Origin: Chitinophaga niabensis
GTDB lineage: Bacteria > Bacteroidota > Bacteroidia > Chitinophagales > Chitinophagaceae
Assembly (NCBI GenBank): GCA_017849435.1
Contig: JAFIGY010000021.1
Location: forward strand, 1-55,031
Length of the DNA: 55,031 bases
Direction: 5' to 3'
The notes beneath the pieces were generated by a model that was given only the letters and a program-made list of their open reading frames with translations, had not been told where the DNA came from and made no database searches. A program made the translations under genes and the position numbers. Below are positions 16,390-26,344 of the stretch, one piece after another; the stretch's first letter is position 1; each line of letters opens with the position of its first letter.

Positions 16390-18228
16390 CTATTCTACGG
16401 TTACGGACTTTGCGAGATTCCTCGGTTTGTCCACATCATAGCCCTTCAGTACGCCGATATGATAGGCAAGCAGCTGCAGCGGGATCACCGAAATGATCGG
16501 CGCCACCAGCTCGTCCGCTTCGGGCACTACGATCACATCGTCCGCCATAGCGGGAATGACCTGATCTCCTTCCGTTGTAACGGCGAGCACTTTGCCTTTG
16601 CGTGCTTTGATCTCCTGTATGTTGGAGACGATCTTTTCGTAATAACTGTCTTTGGTGGCAACGAACACAACGGGCAACTGCTCGTCCACCAGCGCAATGG
16701 GACCGTGTTTCATCTCCGCGGCGGGATAACCCTCCGCATGGATGTAGGAGATCTCCTTCAGCTTGAGCGCTCCTTCCAGCGCAATGGGGAAATTATACCC
16801 GCGGCCGAGGTAGAGGAAATCCCGCGCGTCTTTATATTTCTCCGCGATCTTCTTTATCTGCGCATTCAGCTGTAGTGCGGTAGCCACTTTTTCCGACACA
16901 CTTTCCAGTTCATCCAGCAGATGCTGGAAGCGCTGTGCGGTGATGGTCCCTTTTTCCTGCGCGATCTTCAACCCGATAAGGCTGAGTACGGCCAATTGTG
17001 CGGTGAACGCTTTGGTACTGGCCACACCGATCTCCGGTCCGGCATGCGTGTATACGCCACCGTTAGAGAGCCTTGCAATGGAAGAGCCTACCACGTTACA
17101 AACGCCGAGAATGATAGCGCCTTTTTCCTTGGCGCTTTCCATGGCTACAAGGGTATCCGCCGTTTCCCCGGACTGTGATACGGCAATGATCACATCGCCT
17201 TTTCCCACCACGGGGTTGCGGTACCGGAATTCCGAAGCATATTCCACTTCCACGGGAATGCGGCAGAGCTCTTCGATCATGTATTCGGCCACGAGCCCGG
17301 CATGCCAGGAAGTGCCGCAGGCAACGATGATGATCCGGTTGGCTTCCTTTAAAAGGTCCATATGCTCACGCAGTCCGCCCAGCGTAAGCTTGCCGCCTTT
17401 GGCGTCCAGGCGTCCGCGGAGACTGTCAAAGATCGTCTGCGGCTGCTCGAATATTTCTTTCAGCATGAAATGCGCGTAACCGCCTTTTTCGATGGCAGCC
17501 AGCTCCATGTCCAGCTTCTGGATATATGGCGTTTGTATCTCGTTGGAAATATTTTTGAGGATCAGCTCATCGGCTTTCACGATGGCGATCTCGTAGTCGT
17601 TCACATATACTACTTCTTTCGTGTACTCCACGATGGGCGACGCATCGGAAGCGAGGAAATGTTCTCCTTTTCCTACGCCGATCACCAGCGGACTTCCCTT
17701 CCGCGCAGCGATGAGGGTATCAGGATCGTCCTCATCCACGATCAGGATCACATAGGCGCCCACCACCCGCTTGAGCGCGATGCGTACCGCCTCTTCTGTA
17801 CTGCACTGGTTGCTGCTTTTGATCTCCTGGATGAAGTGGATCAATACCTCTGTATCGGTATCGCTCGTGAATTGATGGCCTTTGTTGAGCAGTTCCTGCT
17901 TGAGCTGCGCATAATTCTCGATGATGCCATTGTGCACCATGGCCAGCTTGCCGTCTCCGGACAATTGAGGGTGCGCGTTACGGTCATTTGGTTCGCCGTG
18001 GGTGGCCCAGCGGGTGTGCCCGATGGAAATATGACTTTTGAGGTCTTTCCCGAGTACGAAGTCTTCCAGTTCCGCTACTTTGCCCTTTTTCTTGTACACT
18101 TTCAAACTTCCCCCGTTAAGTAAAGCTACGCCGGTACTGTCGTATCCCCTGTATTCAAGCCGTTTCAGGCCTTTCAATACTACCGGATAAGCTTCCCGGT
18201 GACCTATGTATGCTACGATTCCACACAT
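16390..18228 (-). CDS. glmS: Glutamine--fructose-6-phosphate aminotransferase (isomerising)
   Basis: The 612-aa protein is full length. The N-terminal glutaminase domain begins MCGIVAYIG, with catalytic Cys after Met removal, and carries YRGYDSTG and HTRWATHG. Two SIS domains follow (GTSWHAGLVAEY, SQSGETADTLVA, STKAFTAQL), and it ends DKPRNLAKSVTVE. It makes glucosamine-6-phosphate for peptidoglycan and LPS. It is the first gene of a glmS-DUF4954-tag unit. The 100-base leader upstream shows no glmS ribozyme that I can recognise. Confidence 0.95.
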   Translation of the reverse strand: MCGIVAYIGHREAYPVVLKGLKRLEYRGYDSTGVALLNGGSLKVYKKKGKVAELEDFVLGKDLKSHISIGHTRWATHGEPNDRNAHPQLSGDGKLAMVHNGIIENYAQLKQELLNKGHQFTSDTDTEVLIHFIQEIKSSNQCSTEEAVRIALKRVVGAYVILIVDEDDPDTLIAARKGSPLVIGVGKGEHFLASDASPIVEYTKEVVYVNDYEIAIVKADELILKNISNEIQTPYIQKLDMELAAIEKGGYAHFMLKEIFEQPQTIFDSLRGRLDAKGGKLTLGGLREHMDLLKEANRIIIVACGTSWHAGLVAEYMIEELCRIPVEVEYASEFRYRNPVVGKGDVIIAVSQSGETADTLVAMESAKEKGAIILGVCNVVGSSIARLSNGGVYTHAGPEIGVASTKAFTAQLAVLSLIGLKIAQEKGTITAQRFQHLLDELESVSEKVATALQLNAQIKKIAEKYKDARDFLYLGRGYNFPIALEGALKLKEISYIHAEGYPAAEMKHGPIALVDEQLPVVFVATKDSYYEKIVSNIQEIKARKGKVLAVTTEGDQVIPAMADDVIVVPEADELVAPIISVIPLQLLAYHIGVLKGYDVDKPRNLAKSVTVE

Positions 18229-18328
18229 AATTAAAAACGCATGAGGTTAAAAAAAGTAAAAAGTAAAAATAACGGTTTTGCCGGTAAAAATTGTCTACCG
18301 TACCAGTCCGTTGCTTTAAATTTTTTCT

Positions 18329-21300
18329 TTAGTTGTTGGAATTCATCATTGCACCAAGGTTCATATCATAATCCCATTTGTAACGGTTGCGGTATTTCAC
18401 GCGCCGTAATACTTTGTGGAACTGCTCGGGGATAGGTTGATTTGTATTGAAACGGATATCTGTCAGCTGTGTGAGTGATTCGTTGTTGGAACACATTTTT
18501 TCATCGTCCGGCTGCAGGCCGCTGATCCCGAGATACCAGCTGTCTTCTTCTTTCTGCTTGTATTTGTAAAGATAAACGATGCCTTTTTTGAACCGATGGG
18601 TAGTATGCTGTTTGCTCAAAAGTACTACGGAATCCAGCTTGGTATTGTAGTTGACGGCACTGTAAAGGACGCTTTTGGCAATGGCTTCCTGCTTTTTATA
18701 GGCGCCGGGGAATTTGTCCAGCTGTTTGATGTCGCTCAGGGCATCCCATAATGTGATCCGGTATTTTTCCTGTGCGGCAATGCTTTCCATCAGGCTGTCT
18801 GACACGGGCAGGTGATTGCGGAGATAAAGGATGGCGAGGGATATCTGCTGAAGGGGATTTTTGATCGTTTCATACCGGGCAAAGAAACGGGCGGCATTCC
18901 TGTTGCTGTTGCGGTAAGGTAATAGCAGTGTGGCATAGTCCTGCAGGGTGGTATTGGAATGATATCGTTCTTCGTCCTGTTCTTCATTTGCCGTTCCCTG
19001 TTCCTGCTCCCCTGCGAGGTCTTTCTGGAGGGCAATGCGGGCATCAAAAGCAATCTGACTGATATGGTGTTCGTAAAGGGAAGGGTTGATCATGCTGCTG
19101 TCTACAAGGGTGGCAAGCAGACTGTACACGGGCTCCTTGTAATCCGTCAGCGCGGTGAGTTCGAGGAGGTCGGGGAAAAGTGACCGGGTGAGCTGCAGGG
19201 AATCGTAGAGCGGATGCAAAAGGGAGTAAATGAATTGATCTCCGCTGAAAACAGGGATCTCCTTCAGCACCAGTTCCTTAAAAAGCGCATTGCCTTCAGC
19301 CGTTTGTTGTCGCAATATACCGGTAAGGATGCTGTGTTGCAGGCTGGCGGTATCATTTGCCGCGATGTAGGCATTCTTCAGGAAAGGCAGTACATCCGGA
19401 TGATGGATGGTGCCAAGTTTCAGGAACAGTTCATTTTTGGTGTCGAGATAATTTTTCTCGCTGCTGTTCCAGTTCCTGATCACATGGATCAATGCCGGCG
19501 CGTGTTCTTTTTCGAACTTTACCTTTTCGATGGAGCTCCTCGCCTGTTTGCGGATCGTGCTGTCTTTGCTGGCAAGATCGGCAAAGAACTCGGGAGCTTT
19601 GCTCCGGAAAATGGATCCCCCGAACACGGTGTCACGGGGCGTAAAACTGTCAAAGAAGGTATTGACGAAGGCGGATGGGCCCTGTATGTTGTCTGTAATG
19701 TTGCTGAGGGTATACTGGGCGCCGTTGCGGATGATCACTTTGCAAAGGAAGCCCCTTGTGCTGTTGGTATCCCGCATTTGCAGCAGCATGCTCATGCCTC
19801 CGCCGGGAAGGGTACTGAACTGCTTGCGCTGGATTACATAATCTCCTTTGTCTGTGATGTCGTTGATCTGGTTTTCCCAATACAATGCGCTGTCCTTTAC
19901 GGAGAAATAACGGTCGAATTTCTGAAAGAAAATGATGATCTCTTCCCCGGTACTGTCTACCCGGAAGGGCTGGCTTTGGGATTTGTAAAGATGATCGGTA
20001 TTTTCTTCCGTCCGGGAAACGCCAGTGAATGTAGCAGCCAGGGCGTCATCGTCTTTAGGCGTTACGGCAGTTCTGACGGTATAGTGAAGGCTGGTATCTG
20101 TATACGGTTCAAACTGTTTGTAAACCGGGTTCCCGGGCACAAAGGAATTGAAGAACTCCTGTGCCTGTTTCCTGTCATTCCTGTAACGGGCGGCCAGCAG
20201 GTAGTAATGTGGCCCCTGGGCGAAGATGCGTGTTTGCGTATAGCTGTTATCGTTATTCAGATCAGTGAACTCCAGGCAGGGGCGGCCTTGCCAGGTGATG
20301 ACCTTCCGGCCTTTCTGCTGCTTCACGAATTGGGACTGCTGGAAGCTTTCCTCGGCAAACCCGAGATCCACCGTGTCTTCTTCGAGGACGCTGTAATCCG
20401 GGATGGTTTTACGGATGATGAGGAAGCTGTTACCGGTCTGTTTGTCCAATGCTTCATATTCCTGCCGTTTGCCCAGTGAGCGCAGGGTGATGTTGTTGGC
20501 AAAGACAGGTATGTGCGGCATCTTTACCGAGAACCCGGCGGAAGGAGCCTGGTATGTCACCCATCCGCTGCTGCTCATGGGTTTCAGCTGAATGGACGAA
20601 AAAAAATGATCGGCTTCTTCTCCATCCGCATATTCACCATTCCCACTGATCTTGAAGATGAATACTTCAAACGGCGTGATGAATATGTTGTACCGCTGCA
20701 TATCGCCGCGCCGGGTACGGTTGCGGATATCAAATCCCGTATAGCCGTTTCGGTGAATCGTGTTTTTGGAGATGATCTTGCCGGGAATGTTTTCATAAAG
20801 CAGGCTGTCGATCTTCTCAAACACATCCTGTTCCGTTTGCCCAAGGCTGAGCGCATTGGTTTTGATCCGGCTCACGAGGTAATAGGCGCCGTTGGCAAGG
20901 TCCGCATACTGCAATTGATGCAGCATGGTGAGCGCGCTGAAATTGTAAAGTTTCCCGGGCAGCTCCGCCTTGATCCATCCATCTTCCGAAGTATAAGGCT
21001 GGAAGGTCACCGGGGCTTTTATCTTCTCCAGCTGATCCTTCTGCTCACTGTCCCTGTTCGTGATCGCCACTGGTCTTACGTTGTAGCCGGCTTTCCGGAG
21101 CAGACTGATCAGCCCGCGGTCTCCCGGCAGATGCGCGGCGCCTACGCCTGCGAACAGGCTGGCATGCGAGATGATGGAGTCGATCACATGGAACATGTTC
21201 TCATTGCGCCTGTAGAGGAATTTTTCTATAAAAGCGGGAGAGCTGTATTGTTCATTGGAAAGCGAATCCAGCACATCCAGGTTGCCGCGGCGGTAAGCAT

Positions 21301-21940
21301 CGTTCAGCAGTGTGCGTACGTCCGTAGCGGATTCACTTTCCCGTACCGGTTTTTTTGTTTTCTTTTCTTTGGAAGCATCGCGGTAAGCTTCCAGCATCAA
21401 ACGCTCCGACTCCTGGAAGCTTTCCACGCCGGTGGCTTTCTTGCCCATTTTCCGGCCTACCTGGAAGATGTACATATCCAGGAAGGTATCTTCCTCAAAA
21501 TCTTCCTGTGCGGCAAAGGAGCGGTATAACAGATGGTTGATCATCTCGGGCCGGTAGGTGAGGCCGGTCCGGATGAGGTCGTTGTATGCACCGATGGTGA
21601 ATGCGTCTTTGGACATGTTGCCGCTGTTGCTTAGCTCCGTCACATAACGGGAGCTGAGGCGGAGCATATTGCTTTTGGAAAAATCCTCCTGCAGCCGCTG
21701 TGGGTCCGTTTCCAGTGCCACAATATCCGAACGCCTGATACAGTAATAAAAGGAATCGCTGAGATGGAACGCAAGCTTACTGCTTACGTGCATGGTACCA
21801 AACAGGTAAGAGGGCTTCTGCATATTCCTGCCGCTGATCTCCCACAATAAGCCCTGGTATTTCTTCTTCTGCTGTGCAAACCCAACGGTGCCTGTTATCA
21901 GCAACAGACACATCAACACGCTTCTTTGCAAATAATTCAT
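18329..21940 (-). CDS. Very large TraB/GumN-domain protein
   Basis: The 1203-aa protein starts with a signal peptide ending in GFAQ (start at 21940; the frame is open further upstream but overlaps the peptidase gene). Residues about 30-310 form a TraB/GumN (Tiki-like) domain: YLFGTMHVSSKLAFHL, DIVALETDP with the glutamate, and GAAHLPGDRGLISLLRKAGY. In Tiki proteases the GxxH and Glu residues bind metal. Ordinary GumN proteins are about 300 residues, so some 890 residues here are extra. They look like repeated beta-rich blocks (WVTYQAPSAGFSVKMP) and then a helical, HEAT-like C-terminus. The extra part is unrecognised. It probably acts in the envelope. Confidence 0.8.
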   Translation of the reverse strand: MNYLQRSVLMCLLLITGTVGFAQQKKKYQGLLWEISGRNMQKPSYLFGTMHVSSKLAFHLSDSFYYCIRRSDIVALETDPQRLQEDFSKSNMLRLSSRYVTELSNSGNMSKDAFTIGAYNDLIRTGLTYRPEMINHLLYRSFAAQEDFEEDTFLDMYIFQVGRKMGKKATGVESFQESERLMLEAYRDASKEKKTKKPVRESESATDVRTLLNDAYRRGNLDVLDSLSNEQYSSPAFIEKFLYRRNENMFHVIDSIISHASLFAGVGAAHLPGDRGLISLLRKAGYNVRPVAITNRDSEQKDQLEKIKAPVTFQPYTSEDGWIKAELPGKLYNFSALTMLHQLQYADLANGAYYLVSRIKTNALSLGQTEQDVFEKIDSLLYENIPGKIISKNTIHRNGYTGFDIRNRTRRGDMQRYNIFITPFEVFIFKISGNGEYADGEEADHFFSSIQLKPMSSSGWVTYQAPSAGFSVKMPHIPVFANNITLRSLGKRQEYEALDKQTGNSFLIIRKTIPDYSVLEEDTVDLGFAEESFQQSQFVKQQKGRKVITWQGRPCLEFTDLNNDNSYTQTRIFAQGPHYYLLAARYRNDRKQAQEFFNSFVPGNPVYKQFEPYTDTSLHYTVRTAVTPKDDDALAATFTGVSRTEENTDHLYKSQSQPFRVDSTGEEIIIFFQKFDRYFSVKDSALYWENQINDITDKGDYVIQRKQFSTLPGGGMSMLLQMRDTNSTRGFLCKVIIRNGAQYTLSNITDNIQGPSAFVNTFFDSFTPRDTVFGGSIFRSKAPEFFADLASKDSTIRKQARSSIEKVKFEKEHAPALIHVIRNWNSSEKNYLDTKNELFLKLGTIHHPDVLPFLKNAYIAANDTASLQHSILTGILRQQTAEGNALFKELVLKEIPVFSGDQFIYSLLHPLYDSLQLTRSLFPDLLELTALTDYKEPVYSLLATLVDSSMINPSLYEHHISQIAFDARIALQKDLAGEQEQGTANEEQDEERYHSNTTLQDYATLLLPYRNSNRNAARFFARYETIKNPLQQISLAILYLRNHLPVSDSLMESIAAQEKYRITLWDALSDIKQLDKFPGAYKKQEAIAKSVLYSAVNYNTKLDSVVLLSKQHTTHRFKKGIVYLYKYKQKEEDSWYLGISGLQPDDEKMCSNNESLTQLTDIRFNTNQPIPEQFHKVLRRVKYRNRYKWDYDMNLGAMMNSNN

Positions 21941-21970
21941 ATAAGAGGATGGTAGGGATTTGATGCTACC

Positions 21971-21978
21971 CAAAGATA
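21971..21978 (-). promoter_or_regulatory. Bacteroidota -7 promoter box for the TraB/GumN gene
   Basis: The minus strand reads TATCTTTG, a full match to TAnnTTTG, 30 bases before the start codon and after the peptidase stop. No clear TTTG at the -33 position is present. Confidence 0.45.
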
Positions 21979-21984
21979 CTGAAA

Positions 21985-24339
21985 TTAGCGCTTTAGCAGC
22001 ACCTCCTGGAACAGGCCGAGGATGCGTTTGTACTCGTCTGTCCAGCTGGCAGGTTCGGTGAATCCGTGATCTTCCACGGGATAAACCGCCAGTTCCCAGT
22101 TGTTCTTGCCCAGTTCGATGAGCCGTTGGCTGAGCCGCACAATGTCCTCGAAATGTACATTGGTATCTACCATACCGTGACACATGAGCAGGCGCCCTTT
22201 CAGGCCTTCTGCAAAGTAAATGGGAGAGGAGCGGCGATACGCAATGCTGTCAGTATACGGTTCATTGAGGATGTTGGAAGTATATCCGTGATTGTAGTGC
22301 GCCCAGTCGGTTACGGAGCGCAGCGCTGCACCTGCCGCGAATTCATCCGGGGTGGTGAACATGGCCATCAGTGTGATAAAGCCGCCATAGCTGCCACCGT
22401 AGATGCCGATGCGCTTAGGGTCTACGCCATAGTTCTGCGCGAGATAATGCGCACCGTCCACCTGGTCGGTGAGGTCTTTGCCACCCATATAACGGTAAAT
22501 GCCTGTCCGCCAGTCGCGGCCATAGCCGGAGCTTCCGCGGTAATCGATGTCCAGCACGGTATACCCGAGATCGGTGAGCAGGTTATGGAACATGTATTCG
22601 CGGAAATACTGGCTCCACCATTTATGCGCGTTCTGGAGGTACCCTGCGCCATGTACGAATATCACCGCTGCACCATTTCGTTTAGCCGTTTCCGGTGTAT
22701 ACAACCTGGCATGTACCATTTGATTGTCGCGGGCCTTAAAGGTGATCACGTTCGCTTCCCGCCAGGGATATGCTTTGAACTCGTCTGATTGTGCCAGATG
22801 AGTAATCTGCACTGGTTTTGCGCCTGCCTTGTTTTCCTGCAGATACATCTCCCAGGGTTTGTTGGAGGAGGAGTACCGGAAGGTGATCCATTTTTCGTCA
22901 GGAGAAAGGCTGACGGTATGTGCACCGGGCATGGTGGTAAGGCGTTCCGTCTTGCCACCGGTTACCGGAATGCGGTAGTATTGTTTTTCACCGGGATCCA
23001 CTTCGTTGGTGAGGATGTAGAAATGTTGTTTGTTATTGGACAGGGTGACGTCCTGCACTTCGTAGTTCCCGCTGGTGAGCGCGGTTTTTTTGCCGGTGCC
23101 CACGTTGATGGTGTACAGGTGGGAATAGCCGGTGGCTTCGCTCTGGAACCAGAACGTTTGTTCATCGATCCATCCGAGATTACCACCCCACCCGATGCCG
23201 GGGCCGCCGATCCAGGCTTCATCACGCTGGCGGTCCAGAAGGCGGAGGCCGCCGGTGGAGGGATCGAGCAGCAGGAGCCAGCGGTCTTTGTTATCCTGTG
23301 AGATCACTTCCACTACGGCGTTGCTGCCTTTCTCGGACCAGAACGGGCCGTTCACCACTACGCCGCGTTTTTTGGCGGCGGTATCTTTTTTCGGATAGTC
23401 TTTCGCGTAGTCCGGCTTATCGGTGATACCCGGGATGCCGGCGGTTTTGATGGAGATCACCGTATCTTTCACCCGGTCGAAGATGAAGGATTCGTAGCTC
23501 CCTTGCGGTCCGCCTACTTTGGATCGGCCGCGGATATCTGTCGTGTAGCCGCTTTCCGTTACATAGCTGGGGACGATGGTGTTTTTCTCGCCGGCGGGTT
23601 CATCGTACAGACGGTAGGTTACATATCGTCCGTCAGGGCTGAGGATCACTTCGGTCAGACTTTTGTCCCCGAGGTAGAGGGGGCGCAGTTCTTTCATTTT
23701 CGGAAGGCTTTTGTTGTAAGCTTCCGCTGCATCGGCTTTAGCTTTGCGGTCCCGTACGATCTGCATCAGTTCCTGTTGCTGATTTTTCAGGAACTGATCC
23801 TGCGGGCTGAGGCGCTCTGTTCTCTCCATGGGTTTGGAGCCGTGTGCGAATTCTGCCATTTGTTCTATCAGACCGGTATGTATGTCCCAGGTATACAAAT
23901 TGCGGTTGCGGCGGAAGACGATGCGGGTATCGTTCATGGCAAAGTCAACCCCCATTTCTGTTTCCGCCGTGTTGGTGATGCGGGTCTCCTTGCCCGAGGC
24001 CACCTCCATCAGGTAAATGTCCCCATAATAGGTGTAGACGAGCTGCGTCTGTGCTTTATTATATTTCCCGAAATGCCGCGCCGCGATCCGTTGCCGGTCA
24101 GCCGGAACGGTCTTTGCGGGAGTATGTTTGGCGAGTGTGATGGAGTACAGGGAGTCCGCCTGCGCTTTGTCGGGATTCCAGGAAAAGTAGATGGTCTTGC
24201 CGTCGGGGCTCCAGTAAAGATTGTCCGGAGAAGTTCCGATCCATTTCGGATCGCGCATGATCTTTTCAATGGTCAGTTGTTGTGCACAGGCAACGCTGGT
24301 CAGGAACAAGCCCGCCAGCGGAAGCAGTATTTTTTGCAT
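21985..24339 (-). CDS. S9 family prolyl oligopeptidase (DPP-type)
   Basis: The 784-aa protein has a signal peptide ending in CAQ and a beta-propeller N-terminal part with WSPDGKTIYFSW and LSPDGRYVTYR repeats. A C-terminal alpha/beta-hydrolase domain follows. The triad is visible: Ser in GGSYGG, Asp in HGMVDTNVHFED and His in VEDHGF. Such enzymes release dipeptides or short peptides in the periplasm. The start at 24339 gives a standard signal peptide; the frame is open further upstream without one. It shares a short 50-base divergent intergenic region with the phosphatase gene. Confidence 0.9.
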   Translation of the reverse strand: MQKILLPLAGLFLTSVACAQQLTIEKIMRDPKWIGTSPDNLYWSPDGKTIYFSWNPDKAQADSLYSITLAKHTPAKTVPADRQRIAARHFGKYNKAQTQLVYTYYGDIYLMEVASGKETRITNTAETEMGVDFAMNDTRIVFRRNRNLYTWDIHTGLIEQMAEFAHGSKPMERTERLSPQDQFLKNQQQELMQIVRDRKAKADAAEAYNKSLPKMKELRPLYLGDKSLTEVILSPDGRYVTYRLYDEPAGEKNTIVPSYVTESGYTTDIRGRSKVGGPQGSYESFIFDRVKDTVISIKTAGIPGITDKPDYAKDYPKKDTAAKKRGVVVNGPFWSEKGSNAVVEVISQDNKDRWLLLLDPSTGGLRLLDRQRDEAWIGGPGIGWGGNLGWIDEQTFWFQSEATGYSHLYTINVGTGKKTALTSGNYEVQDVTLSNNKQHFYILTNEVDPGEKQYYRIPVTGGKTERLTTMPGAHTVSLSPDEKWITFRYSSSNKPWEMYLQENKAGAKPVQITHLAQSDEFKAYPWREANVITFKARDNQMVHARLYTPETAKRNGAAVIFVHGAGYLQNAHKWWSQYFREYMFHNLLTDLGYTVLDIDYRGSSGYGRDWRTGIYRYMGGKDLTDQVDGAHYLAQNYGVDPKRIGIYGGSYGGFITLMAMFTTPDEFAAGAALRSVTDWAHYNHGYTSNILNEPYTDSIAYRRSSPIYFAEGLKGRLLMCHGMVDTNVHFEDIVRLSQRLIELGKNNWELAVYPVEDHGFTEPASWTDEYKRILGLFQEVLLKR

Positions 24340-24389
24340 ATAATAGTGTAGAATTTTATAATTTGTTGCAATATAAGTAAACAAGCGGC

Positions 24390-24935
24390 ATGAAGTTGCG
24401 TAAAATGATGACCGGCTTATGGATCGCCGGTGTTTTGGCAGCCTGCACACAGCGGCAGCAGCAGGAGCGGGAACAGATACCGGTGTCTGAGGATACAACC
24501 TTCCTCACCGGTACGCTTTTCCTTGTACGTCATGCGGAAAAGAATCCCGGTGTGGATTCCACGTTGACGGCGGCAGGGTGTGTACGGGCGGGGGCCTTGT
24601 ATCGTTTGCTGAAAGATTCTTCTATCAGCAGGATCTATCATACGCCCTACAAACGCAGCGTGCAAACCGGGGATTCCCTGCGCATCCGGGGGAAAGTGGA
24701 TACGGTATTTTACCGGGCGGACAGTACGGGAGAATCGCTGTTATATGAGATCAGTCGTCACCACGACTGGGGCAAAAGGATACTCGTTATCGGGCACAGC
24801 AATACGCTCATCCCCATTATGAAGAGCCTCAGCGCCAAACCCGGCATAGATTCCATTGGAGATAAAGATTATGGAAATCTGTTCATCCTTCGAAAAACGA
24901 GGGACAGGGTATCGGTAGAAAGAAAGACTTACTAA
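24390..24935 (+). CDS. Histidine phosphatase family lipoprotein
   Basis: The 181-aa protein has a lipobox (LAAC, Cys19) and a phosphoglycerate-mutase-like histidine phosphatase domain. LVRHAEK carries the catalytic histidine, TPYKRSVQT follows, and VIGHSNT carries the second histidine. It is short, in the SixA/PhoE size range, but is exported, so its substrate is in the periplasm and unknown. The last bases CTAA overlap the stop of mgtE on the other strand. Confidence 0.85.
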   Translation: MKLRKMMTGLWIAGVLAACTQRQQQEREQIPVSEDTTFLTGTLFLVRHAEKNPGVDSTLTAAGCVRAGALYRLLKDSSISRIYHTPYKRSVQTGDSLRIRGKVDTVFYRADSTGESLLYEISRHHDWGKRILVIGHSNTLIPIMKSLSAKPGIDSIGDKDYGNLFILRKTRDRVSVERKTY

Positions 24936-26308
24936 AGCAGGATGCCTTTCAGGAACAGGTAGGCTACGCTGAAATAGATCAGCAACCCGGTCACATCCAC
25001 CAGCGTGGCTACAAAAGGAGCGGAGGAGCTGGCAGGGTCGGCGCCGACCTTTTTAAGGATCAGTGGCAACATGGACCCGGAGAGCGTTCCCCACAACACA
25101 ACACCGATCAGCGACACACCGAGCACAATACCGATCAGGATGGTATGTGCGCCGTATGATCCGAAGAGGCTCTGCCATATCATAACGCGGGTAAAGCCAA
25201 TAGCCCCCAGTACACTGCCCAGCATCAGGCCGGAGAGGATTTCCCGGCGCATCACGCGCCACCAGTCGGAAAGCCGTACTTCCCCCAGCGCCATTGCCTG
25301 GATGATGAGGGTGGAGGCCTGTGAACCGCTGTTACCGCCACTGGAAATGATCAGGGGTATGAAAAGTGCCAGCACTACGGCTTTTGCGATCTCGTCTTCA
25401 AAATAATTCATCACGGAAGCAGTGAGCATTTCCCCTACGAAGAGTATCACCAACCAGCCTACCCGCTTCTTGAGCAGGCGGAAGAGCGGCATATCGAGAT
25501 AGGGCTCGTCCAGCGCTTCGGTACCACCGATCTTCTGGATATCTTCCGTATGTTCTTCATTCGCGATCCACAACATATCATCGATCGTAACGATGCCGAG
25601 CAACACGCCTTTATCGTCCAACACGGGAAGGGCTACACGATTTTCAAGCCGGAATACCTGGATGGCTTCTTCCTGATCGTCGTTCACATGCAGGGCCACG
25701 AAGCGTTCATCCATAAGTGTGCTGACGACCGTATCGGGGGATACAAGGAGGATCTCCCTGATCCTGAAGTCATCCAATAGCCTGCCTTCACGGTCTATCA
25801 CATAGATCACATCAATCGTTTCACTGTCGCGGCCGTACATCCGGATATGATGCAATACCTTTTCCACAGTCCAGTGCGCTTTGGCGGCAATGTAATCCGG
25901 CGTCATGATACGGCCCACGCTGTTCTCAGGGTATCCCAGCAGGGAGAGGGTCACTTTCCGTTCTTCGGGCTCCAGCAGCTTGATGAGCTCCTGAACGGCC
26001 TGACTGGGCAGCTCTCCGAGAAAAGCGGCGCGGTCGTCCGGCGGCAGTTCGTTGAGCAGTTCCGCCGTTTTGGCTGCCGGCAGCGCGCGGATAATGTCTT
26101 CCTGCGAAGGGAACTCAAGGATCCTGAAGGTAGCCACGGCGCGGCTCAGCGTCAGGTTGGTCATGATCGGCACTGCCTGATCCGGTTCTTCATAGATCAG
26201 TTCTGCAATGTCTGTGATGAGCTGGTCGTCCAGGAAGATTTTCAGGGTGGGGTAGTCCTGTTCCTTTACCAGCTGCTCAAACTTTTCCTGTAATACTTCA
26301 TTTTCCAT
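24932..26308 (-). CDS. mgtE: Magnesium transporter MgtE
   Basis: The 458-aa protein has the MgtE order: an N-terminal superhelical domain (residues about 1-130; LPPDDRAAFLGELPS), two CBS domains (about 135-255) and five transmembrane helices from residue 280. The pore segment PLIISSGGNSGSQASTLIIQ holds the conserved GGNxGxQ motif. In this family cytosolic Mg closes the pore by binding between the N and CBS domains. It is 36 bases after the bestrophin-type gene and probably co-transcribed with it. Confidence 0.93.
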   Translation of the reverse strand: MENEVLQEKFEQLVKEQDYPTLKIFLDDQLITDIAELIYEEPDQAVPIMTNLTLSRAVATFRILEFPSQEDIIRALPAAKTAELLNELPPDDRAAFLGELPSQAVQELIKLLEPEERKVTLSLLGYPENSVGRIMTPDYIAAKAHWTVEKVLHHIRMYGRDSETIDVIYVIDREGRLLDDFRIREILLVSPDTVVSTLMDERFVALHVNDDQEEAIQVFRLENRVALPVLDDKGVLLGIVTIDDMLWIANEEHTEDIQKIGGTEALDEPYLDMPLFRLLKKRVGWLVILFVGEMLTASVMNYFEDEIAKAVVLALFIPLIISSGGNSGSQASTLIIQAMALGEVRLSDWWRVMRREILSGLMLGSVLGAIGFTRVMIWQSLFGSYGAHTILIGIVLGVSLIGVVLWGTLSGSMLPLILKKVGADPASSSAPFVATLVDVTGLLIYFSVAYLFLKGILL

Positions 26309-26344
26309 ATGGTCCTGCGCTTGGTTGGATGATAAGATAGATGA

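Noticed and set aside
18229-18328. Possible glmS ribozyme in the glmS leader
   Set aside because: The leader is A/T-rich with homopolymer runs and shows none of the ribozyme core that I could recognise.
19214-20479. Long plus-strand open frame (421 codons) opposite the TraB/GumN gene
   Set aside because: It is antisense to a clearly coding gene with a signal peptide and family motifs; its translation has no recognisable domain and is explained by high G+C codon use.
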